A stretch of DNA of 64,000 nucleotides from Streptomyces pluripotens (GCF_000802245.2 NZ_CP021080.1:4216001-4280000), one strand, 5' to 3'. Positions 8,980 through 17,233 are shown, counted from the stretch's first letter. A program made the numbers and translations. The notes: generated from the letters alone by a model not told the origin.

Positions 8980-9953
8980 GCAGGTGGCCCACTGCCTGGT
9001 CCACTGCCTGGTCCACCGCCTGGTCCACGGGCTGACGCTCACCGAGAACCGCCGCCAGGAGGACGCCGCCGAACGCGCCGCGCTGGAGATATGGCGCACC
9101 GGCGACCACGCACTCGCGCTGCAGCTGCTCGCGGAAGGCGACCGGGTCCACCCCACCGAAACCGCCGACGAAGCGCGTTCACAGATCCATCACCACCTGG
9201 GACGAACTGCGGCGCCAGCACTGGCCGGACGCGTACGACCTCATCGACAACCTGGTGGCGCTGGCCGCCCGCAACAGCGATGTCGACGCCCTCAACCCCG
9301 GGGCACAGCAGCTCCGCCGGGTCGCTGGCGAACTCGGCGCCGAGCACACCTACGCGCTGCCCGGCGTCGACGCCCTCACCCTCGCGGTCGGCGACGTCGT
9401 ACGCGTCCGTCAGAACGACCACCGGTCCCGACGGGGCGGAGGCCCGGACGTGCTCAACGGATACCGCTCCATCATCACGGTGATCGACGCCGACCACAAC
9501 GTCCAGATCAGTTGGCGAACGCCCGATAAGGCCTCGCAGAGCGCGGGCCACGAGTCGACCTGGGTGAAGACAGATAAGATCGTCAGCGGCGCGCTCTCCC
9601 TCGACTACGCCCTGACGATCGCCGCGAGCGAGGGCCTGACCTGCCATACCTCACTGATGTACGGACTCGGGCCAACGCCTTCGCCACCTACCCCGACATC
9701 ACCTGGGCAAGGAAGCAGAACCACCTCTGGCTGCCGCTGGCCGCCATCGAGGACGAGCAGACCCAGGCCCAACTCGCCGAGGCACGCAGCGAGAAAGAGC
9801 TCCTGCAGCACGCCATCCGAGCATTCGCCGGGTTCCTCGCCCAGTCGCGGGCGGACAGCATGGTGTCGACCTCCTGCGCGAGCTGCCGGCCCCGGCCGTG
9901 CTGCAGGCGCTGCGCCAGGAGCCGGATCCATTGCGCCGGACGCGGCCTCGTTG
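8980..9953 (+). pseudogene. Decayed MobF/TraA-type conjugative relaxase-helicase (C-terminal part)
   Basis: Three reading frames must be joined to read one protein. The first runs through LTLTENRRQEDAAERAALEIWRTG (split by residue here only for description) to about 9190. The second, from about 9190 to 9665, has WDELRRQHWPDAYDLID, VDALTLAVGDVVRVRQND and MYGLG. The third continues ANAFATYPDI, NHLWLPLAAIEDEQTQAQ to about 9860. A last shift gives DLLRELPAPAVLQA. These blocks resemble the helicase/C-terminal part of Streptomyces TraA/TrwC-like relaxases as I remember them. The relaxase active-site half is missing. At least three frameshifts make it non-functional. It begins with 12-bp tandem repeats (8988-9027) reading HCLVHCLVHRLVHGL. 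Confidence 0.65.
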
Positions 9954-10020
9954 AGTGGTCTCGACCTTGGTGTTTGCCATGATGTGGAACCTACTGACGG
10001 CTAATGTCACGGCTACGACG

Positions 10021-10057
10021 ACCAGCGCGCCTACCTCAGAGAGGTAAACGCGCTGGT
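10021..10057. terminator. Hairpin next to the left att copy, probably the old tRNA terminator
   Basis: ACCAGCGCG pairs with CGCGCTGGT, with an inner TACCTC/GAGGTA pairing. It sits just beyond the 3' end of the tRNA-Arg fragment, where the terminator of the uninterrupted tRNA gene would lie. This supports the left junction of the island. Confidence 0.55.
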
Positions 10058-10071
10058 CAGACCTGGTGCCA

Positions 10072-10111
10072 CCCCCGGCAGGATTCGAACCTGCGACACA
10101 CGCTTTAGGAG
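10072..10111 (-). repeat. Left attachment-site copy: 3' half of tRNA-Arg
   Basis: A 40-bp segment identical to 20307-20346 except for one base (A at 10100 versus C at 20335). It covers the acceptor 3' strand, T arm, variable region and anticodon-stem 3' side of tRNA-Arg(CCU). Direct repetition of a tRNA 3' half ~10.2 kb from the intact gene is the classic footprint of site-specific integration by a tyrosine recombinase. Confidence 0.85.
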
Positions 10112-10212
10112 TTCGATCCGGAGTCCGTGGACTCGGTGATGCTGACCGTCTTCCCAGCCGCATAGAGACGCTTGCGTGCGTCCTTGTCTGATGTCGTTGA
10201 TGTCAGGCATGG

Positions 10213-10782
10213 ATGTCAGCGGGCCGTTCTGGGGGCAGCGAAAGCGGCCAGCCGCTAGGGTCGCGCGCATGGGTGCCACGACTGCCGCCATGGTCACTGC
10301 CGTCTTGGAGTGCTCGGCACGCTCCTGGCGCCTGTGATTACGACTTGGACGACACGAAGCGCCAGCGAGCGGAAGAGAGGCAGGCCGAGGAGGGAAGACG
10401 GGTCTTTGAGGAACGGCGCGCTGCGTACAGCGCTATGAACCGCGCGTCCCGTCACTTCCACACCATGCTGAAAGACGCCCTCCATCGCATGCGAGACGGT
10501 GTCTACACCGACGACGACCGCGCCCAGGTCGAGGAGGTGCGGCGGGACTACCGGGATCGCTACGCCGAAGCTCAGATGATTGTCCCTGAAGCGGTACTCA
10601 GGGCATCTCGCGAGTCGAACGTTGTCCTGGCCGCGATCGACGCTACTGCCAAGCGCATTGATCGGGGTCTGGCTCGGGAAGGAGGGAACGCGGATCAGGC
10701 ACTCATCGACCTGAAGGCTGCAGAACCCGCACTGACCGCCATGCGCCGGATCATGCGTGAGGACTTGGGCGTGTCTGACTAG
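10213..10782 (+). CDS. Hypothetical coiled-coil-like protein, N-terminus probably frameshifted
   Basis: The part from about 10365 onward is a convincing protein: charged helices (EERQAEEGRRVFEERRAAYSA, ~20 residues), then RASRHFHTMLKDALHRM and a Leu/Ala-rich helical C-terminus ending REDLGVSD. The first ~50 residues of this frame look non-coding. In another frame an ATG at 10270 begins a hydrophobic stretch (MGATTAAMVTAVL) that would become a membrane anchor if one G were restored near 10308. The gene is probably a membrane-anchored helical protein damaged by a small deletion, or simply starts later. Function unknown. Confidence 0.5.
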   Translation: MSAGRSGGSESGQPLGSRAWVPRLPPWSLPSWSARHAPGACDYDLDDTKRQRAEERQAEEGRRVFEERRAAYSAMNRASRHFHTMLKDALHRMRDGVYTDDDRAQVEEVRRDYRDRYAEAQMIVPEAVLRASRESNVVLAAIDATAKRIDRGLAREGGNADQALIDLKAAEPALTAMRRIMREDLGVSD

Positions 10783-10972
10783 CCCTGTCTTGCCTACGGG
10801 ACCGCTTTGTCCCGAAGTAACTTGGGTGGGTGCTCGACCTGGAGCCGGTGTGCCTCTCACCTCCTCCAATGGTCTGTCGCTGTGCGCGAGTGTTCGCCGT
10901 TGTACGTCGCTGTTGTCTCGCACTCAGATACTCACCGACAGGAAGCAGGCGCCGAGGTGGCAGGTTGATCGT

Positions 10973-11419
10973 GTGGTGATCCCTGGATATGAGGACGACC
11001 CTCTTGCGTTCAGTGAGGAATTGCTCGGCCTTCCCGGTTTCTGGCCCGCGCACTTGCTGTGGCTGGCCGAAGGGGAGGACGTGGATCCTGAGCCAGGATG
11101 GTTCGGCGTCGATGGCGCGGACACCGAGGAGGCCTACAGGACTCTCACTGACCCGGCTGCCTGGCCTGTCCTCCGGTTGCCCTTGCAACGCGGACACACC
11201 GTTCTGATCGTCTATCGCAACTTCCCCGAGGACTGCGGGATCGACTACTACCTGACCGATCCCGACTGGGATCGACCACGTTCGCTCGGCAGTATCGAGG
11301 GCCACTTCGCCGGCCCCGGTCTCGCCTGGCACGAACTGGTCTATGTCGCTCGACATCCAGAACGAGGTAGGGCGATCGCGGGCCTGACCTGGGGATTGCC
11401 TACTTCGGGCGGCGCGTGA
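10973..11419 (+). CDS. Hypothetical protein
   Basis: About 148 aa from GTG 10973; the open frame continues upstream but its content there is not protein-like. An acidic, Trp/Pro-rich soluble protein (EELLGLPGFWPAHLLWLAE, HTVLIVYRNFPEDCGIDYYL, DWDRPRSLGSIEGHFAGPG). I do not recognise the family. Size, acidity and position among mobile genes are what one sees for immunity-type proteins, but this is only a suggestion. A putative toxin partner was not found next to it. Confidence 0.6.
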   Translation: MVIPGYEDDPLAFSEELLGLPGFWPAHLLWLAEGEDVDPEPGWFGVDGADTEEAYRTLTDPAAWPVLRLPLQRGHTVLIVYRNFPEDCGIDYYLTDPDWDRPRSLGSIEGHFAGPGLAWHELVYVARHPERGRAIAGLTWGLPTSGGA

Positions 11420-11493
11420 CGGCACACCCCCGACGAACCCCGATTCCCCGTGACTCCCGCCCGTTCTGGCACGGGAGCGGCACGGTACCTGTG

Positions 11494-11613
11494 TCACCAG
11501 GATTCGGCCTGTATGTACAATATGATCACCTCTGCGAAGAACCAGATGCAGAACACCAGACATGCAAGCCACAGTCCCCATAAGACCCAGCGGGCCTCTC
11601 TTCGTATGCGCAT
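11494..11613 (-). CDS. Small single-pass membrane protein (39 aa)
   Basis: From ATG 11613 the frame reads an Arg-rich start (MRIRREARW) followed by a continuous hydrophobic helix (VLWGLWLACLVFCIWFFAEV) and a short tail. A GGGAG lies 11 nt before the ATG, slightly long for a ribosome site. It uses a TTA leucine codon and two ATA codons, unusual for this genome, so it may be bldA-dependent and of foreign origin. It lies within the tRNA-Arg island. The call rests only on composition. Confidence 0.35.
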   Translation of the reverse strand: MRIRREARWVLWGLWLACLVFCIWFFAEVIILYIQAESW

Positions 11614-11786
11614 GAGCGGATCATCTCCCGTTGCGGTCCTGGCCCTGTTGCCGGCCCCAGTCCTCCCCACCTACTCCCAACTTCCCATCCAACGGCGTGC
11701 AGTTGACAACGGCGAGAGGTCGGAGCCGACCGGCCTGTCCCCGAGTCGCATAGCGCTCGGCTCATGGCCACCGGCCCTTCCTGTGT

Positions 11787-11922
11787 GTGGGTGCCTTGAT
11801 CACGACAGCTCGGGTCCGGACCTGGCGTACGGCCTGTCTGGAGCAGACCGGTGAGCCGACCGTGGTCAACGCGTACCAGATCCTGCGGGCGATCCTGAAC
11901 ACGGCCGTTGATAACGAGCTGA
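11787..11922 (+). pseudogene. Tyrosine integrase fragment (core-binding domain)
   Basis: The peptide LITTARVRTWRTACLEQ, then EPTVVNAYQILRAILNTAV, is the SAM-like core-binding part of Streptomyces phage/AICE integrases. Catalytic residues are absent. The frame runs without a stop into an IS3-family transposase at about residue 45, so only the junction is chimeric. This may be the remains of the recombinase that inserted the island. Confidence 0.65.
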
Positions 11923-12707
11923 TCTGCAGAACCCTCACCGGACACGACTGCAAGATCGCCCCCTCCACCTACTACGCCCACCACGAACGACGGAGCACGC
12001 CGTCGGCCAGGACCGTGCGGGATGCCGAACTCAAGGAACAGATCAGCGAGGTCTTCGAGGCCAACTACCGCGTCTACGGGGCCAGGAAGATCTGGCGTGA
12101 GCTGAACCGGCAGGGCCACCACGTGGCCCGTTGCACCGTCGAACGCCTGATGCGCGAACTCGGCATCACCGGAGCGGTCCGCGGTACACGCGTGATCACC
12201 ACGCTGCCCGGCGGGCAGGCCGAACGGGCACCGGACCTGTTGGACCGCGACTTCGTCGCCGCCGCCCCGAACCGCTGCTGGGTCGCGGACTTCACCCACG
12301 TGAAGACCTGGGCCGGTGTCGTCTACGTCGCCTTCGTCGTGGACACGTTCTCCCGCCGGATCGTCGGCTGGTCCGCGGCCACCGTGAAGGAAACAGTCTT
12401 CGTGCTGGACGCCCTGGAGATGGCCGTGTGGCAACGCGACCGCGAACAACACCCCGTTCAGCCAGGCGAGTTGTTACACCACTCGGACGCCGGGTCGCGA
12501 TATACGAGCTTCCGGCTCGCCGAGCATCTGGACGCCGCCGGCATCGCCGCCTCGATCGGCTCGGTCGGCGACGCCTACGACAATGCCCTGATGGAGAGCA
12601 CGATCGGCCTGTACGAGACCGAGCTGATCAAGCCCCAACGGCCCTGGAAGTCGCTCTCCCAGGTCGAGTTGGCCACCGCAGAGTGGGTCGACTGGTACAA
12701 CCACCGA
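11923..12707 (+). pseudogene. IS3-family transposase OrfB, exon 1 (5'-truncated)
   Basis: Reads CKIAPSTYYAHHERR, the HTH_21 segment YRVYGARKIWRELNRQG and most of the DDE domain: Asp in WVADFTHV, Asp in LHHSDAGSRY, and the ALMES region near the third acidic residue. OrfA and the first ~20 residues of OrfB are missing, replaced by the integrase fragment. The coding frame stops making sense at WVDWYNHR, exactly where the group II intron begins. The remaining OrfB tail is at 14885-14980. Accurate splicing would rejoin the frame, but the lost N-terminus makes this copy unlikely to move on its own. Confidence 0.85.
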
Positions 12708-13315
12708 GTGCGCCACGAGGCGCTAGGAGATCGTGTGCGGGTGCGAATCCCCACCGCCGGACCGCCGTAGAGGCCCGGTTGAAGCTGGAGGCAGTCCAAC
12801 TCAGGGAACGCTGAGGAGGGCGGGAAGCAGCCTCGACAACGTCGGGACGAGTCGGCACTGCCAGACGGCTCGGGTCCGGCTAGCAAGGCCAGAAGGCGTA
12901 ACGAAAGTGAATCAGCGTCCGAAGTCCCGTAACAGTACCTCCCGGCTCCAACCTGGCGGATATGGGCCGGGGTTGCAGTACGCGACCCGTCCTCCAAGGA
13001 GATGGGCCGACTCTGAAGCCGCCCGCGGTGAAACGGCTCAGAGGCCACGCTGAATACCTGCGGTGTAGGCGTGGCGATGCTGCCGGGATAGAGCTGGACG
13101 CCGACCTGGCCGAACGACTCCTAGTGAACGTGGGAACCACTCCCGGTCGCCCTCTCGCCGGACATCCGGTGCGGTGATGGGCAGGCCCGTTGTCGGCTGT
13201 TGGCCGTGGAGTGGGGCGGAGGCCCCGTAGTAGTCCGAGCGCGCGAAAGGCGCGTACACGGCGAAGGGGGCCAGCAAGTCAGCAGGGAGGGAACTGGAAT
13301 GCCGGGAGGGCGTTG

Positions 13316-14752
13316 GTGAATACCGACGAACTGGAGTGGGCCTTGATGAAGGCCGAGCGCCGGGTACTGGAGATCCAGACCAAGCTGCACCGTTGGGCCG
13401 TAGATGATCCTCATCGGCGGTTTGACGACCTGTACAACCTCGTGACCGACCCCGCGTTCTTGCTTGTCGCATGGGACCGGGTTCGGAGTAACAGGGGAGC
13501 CAAAACCGCTGGGGTGGACGGCCGTACGGCTGCGTCCATTTCGCTGCAGCAGGGCGTCGAGGGTTTTCTCGGCGCGCTGCGTTCCTCTCTGAAGGATCGC
13601 AGTTTCCTGCCGCTTCCGGCACGGGAGCGACTGATTCCGAAACCGGGGTCGACAAAGCGTCGACGCCTGGGAATCAGTACGATCCGCGATCGGGTGGTGC
13701 AAGCATCCCTGAAGCTGGTGATGGAACCAATCTTTGAGGCAGATTTTCTTCCGTGCTCGTACGGATTCCGCCCCAACTATCGGGTCCACGACGCGGTGTC
13801 CGAGGTAAGACACTTGACTTCCCACTCTTACGAATGGGTGGTTGAGGGTGACATCCGGGCCTGCTTCGACGAGATTGCCCATCCGGCCCTTATGGACCGG
13901 GTGCGCCTTCGGATCGGGGACAGACGCGTCCTGGTGCTGGTGAAAGCCTTTCTGAAAGCGGGCATCCTCACGGAACACGGCTCGTTGAAGGAGAGTAGAT
14001 CCGGTACTCCGCAAGGTTCGATCCTGTCGCCGTTGCTCAGCAACGTCGCCCTCGCCGTCCTGGACGAGCACTTCGCCCAGGCGCCAGGAGGGCCAGCGTC
14101 TACACCTAACGAGCGAGCGAAGCGCCGTCGCCGCGGTCTGCCTAATTACCGGCTCTGCCGGTACGCGGACGACTGGGTGATTGCGGTTACTGGCACGAAG
14201 GAAGACGCCTACACCCTCAAGGAAGAGGCAGCACAGGTGCTCAGCAGAATGGGGCTGCACCTGTCAGAGGAGAAGACCCTAATCACCCACATCAATGAGG
14301 GCGTGGACTTCCTGGGGTGGCGCATCCAACGCCATCGCAAGAAGGGCACGGACCGATGGTACGTCTACACCTACCCAGCCAAGAAGGCACTTCACGCCGT
14401 CATGGCCAAGGTCAAGACGATCTGCCGACAGGTCAACACAAACCAACCATTGGACGAACTCCTACGCCGACTCAACTCGGTGTTGCGAGGTTGGACCATG
14501 TTCTTCCGGCCGGGGGTGTCTAGCGCTACCTTCCAATACCTGAGCGCCTACGCATGGCGTCGGGTCATCAAATGGATTCGTAGCAAGCACCGCCGAATGA
14601 ACTGGAAGGAACTGCGTCGCCGTTACTGCGGTGGCGAATGGTGGCCCAGAGGGCAGGAACGGGATCTATTTGACCCGGCAAAGGTGCGCACTACGCGTTA
14701 CCGCTACCGAGGATCACGAATTCCGTCCCCCTGGCCGCTGGCGATAGCATGA
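13316..14752 (+). CDS. ltrA: Group II intron-encoded reverse transcriptase/maturase
   Basis: 478 aa from GTG 13316, preceded by GGGAGGG at good spacing. Reverse-transcriptase blocks are in order: RSNRGAKTAGVDG, the fingers, LGISTIRDRVVQ, SYGFRPN, a catalytic Asp in VVEGDIRACFDEI, GTPQGSILSPLLSN, and YADDWVIAV. A maturase (X) domain follows (LNSVLRGWTMFFRPG). The C-terminus ends RYRGSRIPSPWPLAIA. No HNH endonuclease cysteine pairs are visible, so this looks like an En-minus protein that would rely on nascent strands for target priming. It would bind its intron RNA, help splicing and carry out retrohoming. The symbol ltrA is used only as the generic intron name; it is unrelated to the LtrA-like membrane protein at 41188. 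Confidence 0.93.
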   Translation: MNTDELEWALMKAERRVLEIQTKLHRWAVDDPHRRFDDLYNLVTDPAFLLVAWDRVRSNRGAKTAGVDGRTAASISLQQGVEGFLGALRSSLKDRSFLPLPARERLIPKPGSTKRRRLGISTIRDRVVQASLKLVMEPIFEADFLPCSYGFRPNYRVHDAVSEVRHLTSHSYEWVVEGDIRACFDEIAHPALMDRVRLRIGDRRVLVLVKAFLKAGILTEHGSLKESRSGTPQGSILSPLLSNVALAVLDEHFAQAPGGPASTPNERAKRRRRGLPNYRLCRYADDWVIAVTGTKEDAYTLKEEAAQVLSRMGLHLSEEKTLITHINEGVDFLGWRIQRHRKKGTDRWYVYTYPAKKALHAVMAKVKTICRQVNTNQPLDELLRRLNSVLRGWTMFFRPGVSSATFQYLSAYAWRRVIKWIRSKHRRMNWKELRRRYCGGEWWPRGQERDLFDPAKVRTTRYRYRGSRIPSPWPLAIA

Positions 14753-14786
14753 GGACCGGACGCGGGCCCGAACTGGGGCTTGTGGA

Positions 14787-14821
14787 GAGCCCGTTGCGTT
14801 GACGAGGCGCACGGCGGGTTC
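14787..14821 (+). ncRNA. Group II intron domain V
   Basis: A 35-nt hairpin with GAGCCCG pairing to CGGGTTC, the catalytic core of the ribozyme. Domain VI follows to 14884. The equivalent hairpin in the relic at 1803-1836 is 34 nt and also intact. Confidence 0.8.
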
Positions 14822-14884
14822 GGAAGGCGGTCCGGGGAAACGGGCTGGTCGAAAGGCCAGTACCGCGCCCCGGGCCGACCTTAC

Positions 14885-14980
14885 AGACTCCACGGTGAGA
14901 TAGACCACGTTCCGCCCGTCGAATACGAGACCAATCACTACAAGCAATCCGCGAAACTCCAGGTCACAACCATAATCTGA
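14885..14980 (+). pseudogene. IS3-family transposase OrfB, exon 2
   Basis: Continues the transposase frame after the intron: RLHGEIDHVPPVEYE to a TGA at 14978-14980. Its first codon AGA follows exon 1 codon CGA directly once the intron is removed. Confidence 0.85.
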
Positions 14981-14988
14981 GATTTCTA

Positions 14989-15007
14989 CCGAACCCGGGG
15001 CGGTTCA
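14989..15007 (+). repeat. Probable right inverted repeat of the IS3 element
   Basis: CCGAACCCGGGGCGGTTCA, 8 bp after the OrfB stop and ending in CA as IS3 termini do. The istA remnant begins immediately after it. The left repeat is missing, deleted with OrfA. Confidence 0.5.
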
Positions 15008-15384
15008 CCCCGGCTCATGAGGCGTTCTGGTCCGCGGCCAAGCACGGCCTGGGCGAGAGCGAGGGGACCAAGGCCCTGGTTCACGTCCTGCTGCTGCACC
15101 GCCACCTGCAACACCGCGACGTGGTCGCCGGGATCCGAGCCGCCCTCGCGATCAACGTCTGCACCGCGGACGTGGTCGCGGTGGAGGCGCGCAAGGCCGC
15201 CGAGTCCGAGGGCCGCTCGCCGACCGTCACCACACCGCTGCCCGAACCGGTCACGCCGCCCGACCTGCAGCTGCCCAGCCTGACCGAACGCCGGGCCACC
15301 CGGCTGCCCGCTGACCAGCGTCCCCTGCCCGCCCTCGACCGCTGGGACCAACTGCTGCACCGTCCTGGAAGGGAAGCGCCATGA
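15008..15384 (+). pseudogene. IS21-family transposase IstA, C-terminal fragment
   Basis: The frame reads HEAFWSAAKHGLGESEGTKA, then LLLHRHLQHRDVVAGIRAAL and a Pro-rich tail up to a stop overlapping the istB start (ATGA at 15381). This is the last ~125 residues of IstA; the DDE catalytic core is absent. The IS3 element appears to have inserted into istA, with the rest later lost. Confidence 0.75.
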
Positions 15385-16169
15385 CCGGCCCGCACCACGC
15401 CCTGACCGAACCCGCCTCCGACGCCGCGATCGACACCGCCTGCCGGGTGCTGCGGCTGCCGACCATGCGGGCGCAGTTCGCCGACACCGTCGCCCGCGCC
15501 GAACGCGAGCACCTGTCCTACCGCGGTTTCCTTGCCGAACTACTGATGGCCGAGTGCGAGGACCGCGACCGCCGCCGGTCGGAACGACGCATCCGCGCGG
15601 CCGGCTTTCCCCGCCAGAAGTGGCTGTCCGATTTCGACTACACCGCGAACGCGAGCGTCACCCCGGCTCTGATCAACAACCTCGCGACCTGTGAATGGGT
15701 CAAGAAGGGCGAGCCGCTCTGTCTGATCGGCGACTCCGGCACCGGCAAATCCCACCTGCTGATCGGCCTGGGAGCGGCCGCCGCGATGGGCGGCTTCCGG
15801 GTCCGCTACGTGCTCGCCGCGAAACTGGTCAACGAGCTGGTCGAGGCAGCCGACGACAAGCAGCTGACCAAGACCATCGCCCGCTACGGACGGGTCGACC
15901 TGCTCTGCATCGATGAACTCGGCTACCTCGAACTCGACCGTCGCGGAGCCGAGATGCTGTTCCAGGTTCTGACCGAACGCGAGGAGAAGAACAGCGTGGC
16001 CATCGCCTCGAACGAGTCGTTCGGAGGCTGGACGAAGACCTTCACCGACCCACGGCTCTGCGCGGCCATCGTCGACCGCCTCACCTTCAACGGCACGATC
16101 ATCGAGACCGGCACCGAGTCCTACCGCCTTGCCCGGACCAAAGCCAGGCAGCAAGGTTCGGACAAATGA
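15381..16169 (+). CDS. IS21-family helper ATPase IstB
   Basis: A full-length 262-aa AAA+ protein: Walker A GDSGTGKSH, Walker B VDLLCIDELGYL, sensor in AIASNESFGGW, and C-terminal TGTESYRLARTKAR. It normally loads and regulates IstA on target DNA. It overlaps the istA remnant by 4 bp, as in intact IS21 elements. Without a catalytic IstA it cannot mobilise this copy, though it could act with another. Confidence 0.92.
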   Translation: MTGPHHALTEPASDAAIDTACRVLRLPTMRAQFADTVARAEREHLSYRGFLAELLMAECEDRDRRRSERRIRAAGFPRQKWLSDFDYTANASVTPALINNLATCEWVKKGEPLCLIGDSGTGKSHLLIGLGAAAAMGGFRVRYVLAAKLVNELVEAADDKQLTKTIARYGRVDLLCIDELGYLELDRRGAEMLFQVLTEREEKNSVAIASNESFGGWTKTFTDPRLCAAIVDRLTFNGTIIETGTESYRLARTKARQQGSDK

Positions 16170-16193
16170 TCCACTGTCATGTCGGCCGGATCC

Positions 16194-16901
16194 TCACCTG
16201 CCGCTCGAGGAAGCTGCCGCAGCACGCAGAGCTGCCGAAGCCGATCCCACGATCGCCTCGCCGTGGCCGAAGCACGCCACCTCCGCATCCAGCCGGCTCA
16301 AGGACCGCAAGGATTCCAGTGCACGAGAGCGGTCGGTGTTGAACACGCCGACCATGGTCTTGCCTCCCACGTTCGCTGCAGCGTCGCCCAGGAAGAGCAC
16401 CCCGAAGGCCGGGAGATAAAACGCAGTGCTGCCCGGAGTATGACCCGGCGCAGCCACGACGCGAGCCCCGCCACCGAAGGGAAGCACATCTTGATCACCA
16501 ACCTCATGGTCGACCGGCACCGGCGGTGCCGGTGGCAGCTTCGGCTTGCTCTCGAACAAGGAACGTTCCCAGTCCGGAGCATCCGTGAAGACCGGTGACG
16601 GAGCCGGTGACTCCCCACGGATCACCCCGGCGTCCAAACGGTGCGCGAACACTTCGATCCCACCCCACTCGGCGATCTCGGCAGCACCGCCGGCATGGTC
16701 CTCATGAAAGTGGGTGAGCACGATGCGCCGCAGGTCTCCGGGCTTCGAGCCGACGCTCAGGATGGCATCGGCGACTGCCCGGCCGACCCCCGCAACCCCA
16801 GAGTCGATCAACGTGAGCCCGTCCGCGTCACGCCACAGATACGCCTGCCCGACCTCGAAACGAAGCAGATGCAGTTCCGGCAACAGCTCAACGATCTCCA
16901 T
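16194..16901 (-). CDS. MBL-fold metallohydrolase
   Basis: A complete 235-aa metallo-beta-lactamase-fold protein. The metal motif is THFHEDHAGG, then the second His in VVAAPGHTPGS, Asp in FLGDAAA and the last His in FGHGEA. It resembles the glyoxalase-II-like, general hydrolase group, and no substrate can be named. It lies antisense, 24 bp after istB and before a set of repeats that look like IS21-type terminal repeats, so it may be cargo of that element or simply an older resident. Confidence 0.88.
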   Translation of the reverse strand: MEIVELLPELHLLRFEVGQAYLWRDADGLTLIDSGVAGVGRAVADAILSVGSKPGDLRRIVLTHFHEDHAGGAAEIAEWGGIEVFAHRLDAGVIRGESPAPSPVFTDAPDWERSLFESKPKLPPAPPVPVDHEVGDQDVLPFGGGARVVAAPGHTPGSTAFYLPAFGVLFLGDAAANVGGKTMVGVFNTDRSRALESLRSLSRLDAEVACFGHGEAIVGSASAALRAAAASSSGR

Positions 16902-17005
16902 ACGAACAACCTAGGCACCGTCGAAGCCGTGTACTCGCCGCTTCGCCTTCAGCAGATAACCGAAAGCGCGCTTGATGACTTGAGTTTCGTCGCGCAGCCA
17001 CGCCA

Positions 17006-17112
17006 ACCGGGGCCGGCACGGACCGGAACCCGGGGCCAGCCCAAGCCGGAACTCCACCCCTCCAGCCCTCGAACCGGGGCCAGTTCGGACCGGAAAAGTG
17101 GGGCCACTTCGG
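17006..17112. repeat. Imperfect repeats, possible IS21-type terminal array
   Basis: Three copies of roughly CCGGGGCCAG-N5-9-CCGGAA begin near 17006, 17030 and 17074, and a fourth partial copy (GTGGGGCCACTTCGG) is cut by the ISL3 transposon. Multiple internal terminal repeats are normal at IS21-family ends. The link to the istB copy 850 bp upstream is inference. Confidence 0.45.
17105..17112. repeat. Target-site duplication, left
   Basis: CACTTCGG, identical to 19570-19577. Eight base pairs is the target duplication length expected for ISL3-family elements. Confidence 0.9.
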
Positions 17113-17133
17113 GGCTCTGGCGCAAGTTCCGTG
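17113..17133 (+). repeat. ISL3 element left inverted repeat
   Basis: Begins GGC then TCTGGCGCAAGTTCCGTG. Similarity to the other end continues weakly for another ~12 bp (CGG-TACG). Confidence 0.9.
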
Positions 17134-17233
17134 ATTCGGTTACGCCTTGTAGTTTTTGATCTCTGTGCGCGGGTTGGTGAGATCGCCCGGAAATCGCTCC
17201 TCGGACGGGTGAGACGGCGGAGATTCGGCCGTC

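Larger units (their letters stand above)
12708..14884 (+). mobile_element. Complete group II intron inside IS3 transposase gene
   Basis: The 5' end is GTGCGCCACGAGGCGCTAGG, matching the GUGYG consensus and closely resembling the start of other bacterial group II introns. The 3' end is CCTTAC, matching the AY rule. Between them are ~600 nt of structured RNA, an intron-encoded protein (13316-14752), domain V (14787-14821) and domain VI. Removing 12708-14884 joins CGA to AGA and restores YNHR-RLHGEIDHVPP, the usual C-terminal sequence of this transposase type. Both boundaries are thus fixed by the spliced reading frame to within a few bases. Length 2177 bp. Confidence 0.93.

Noticed and set aside
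8988..9027. Tandem repeats as a possible CRISPR array
   Set aside because: 12-bp units directly adjoin with no unique spacers.
10072..10111. A complete second tRNA-Arg gene
   Set aside because: Sequence diverges from the tRNA exactly after the anticodon-stem 3' side; no 5' half.
17006..17112. Spaced repeats as a possible CRISPR array
   Set aside because: Too few copies, imperfect, uneven spacing; more like transposon terminal repeats.
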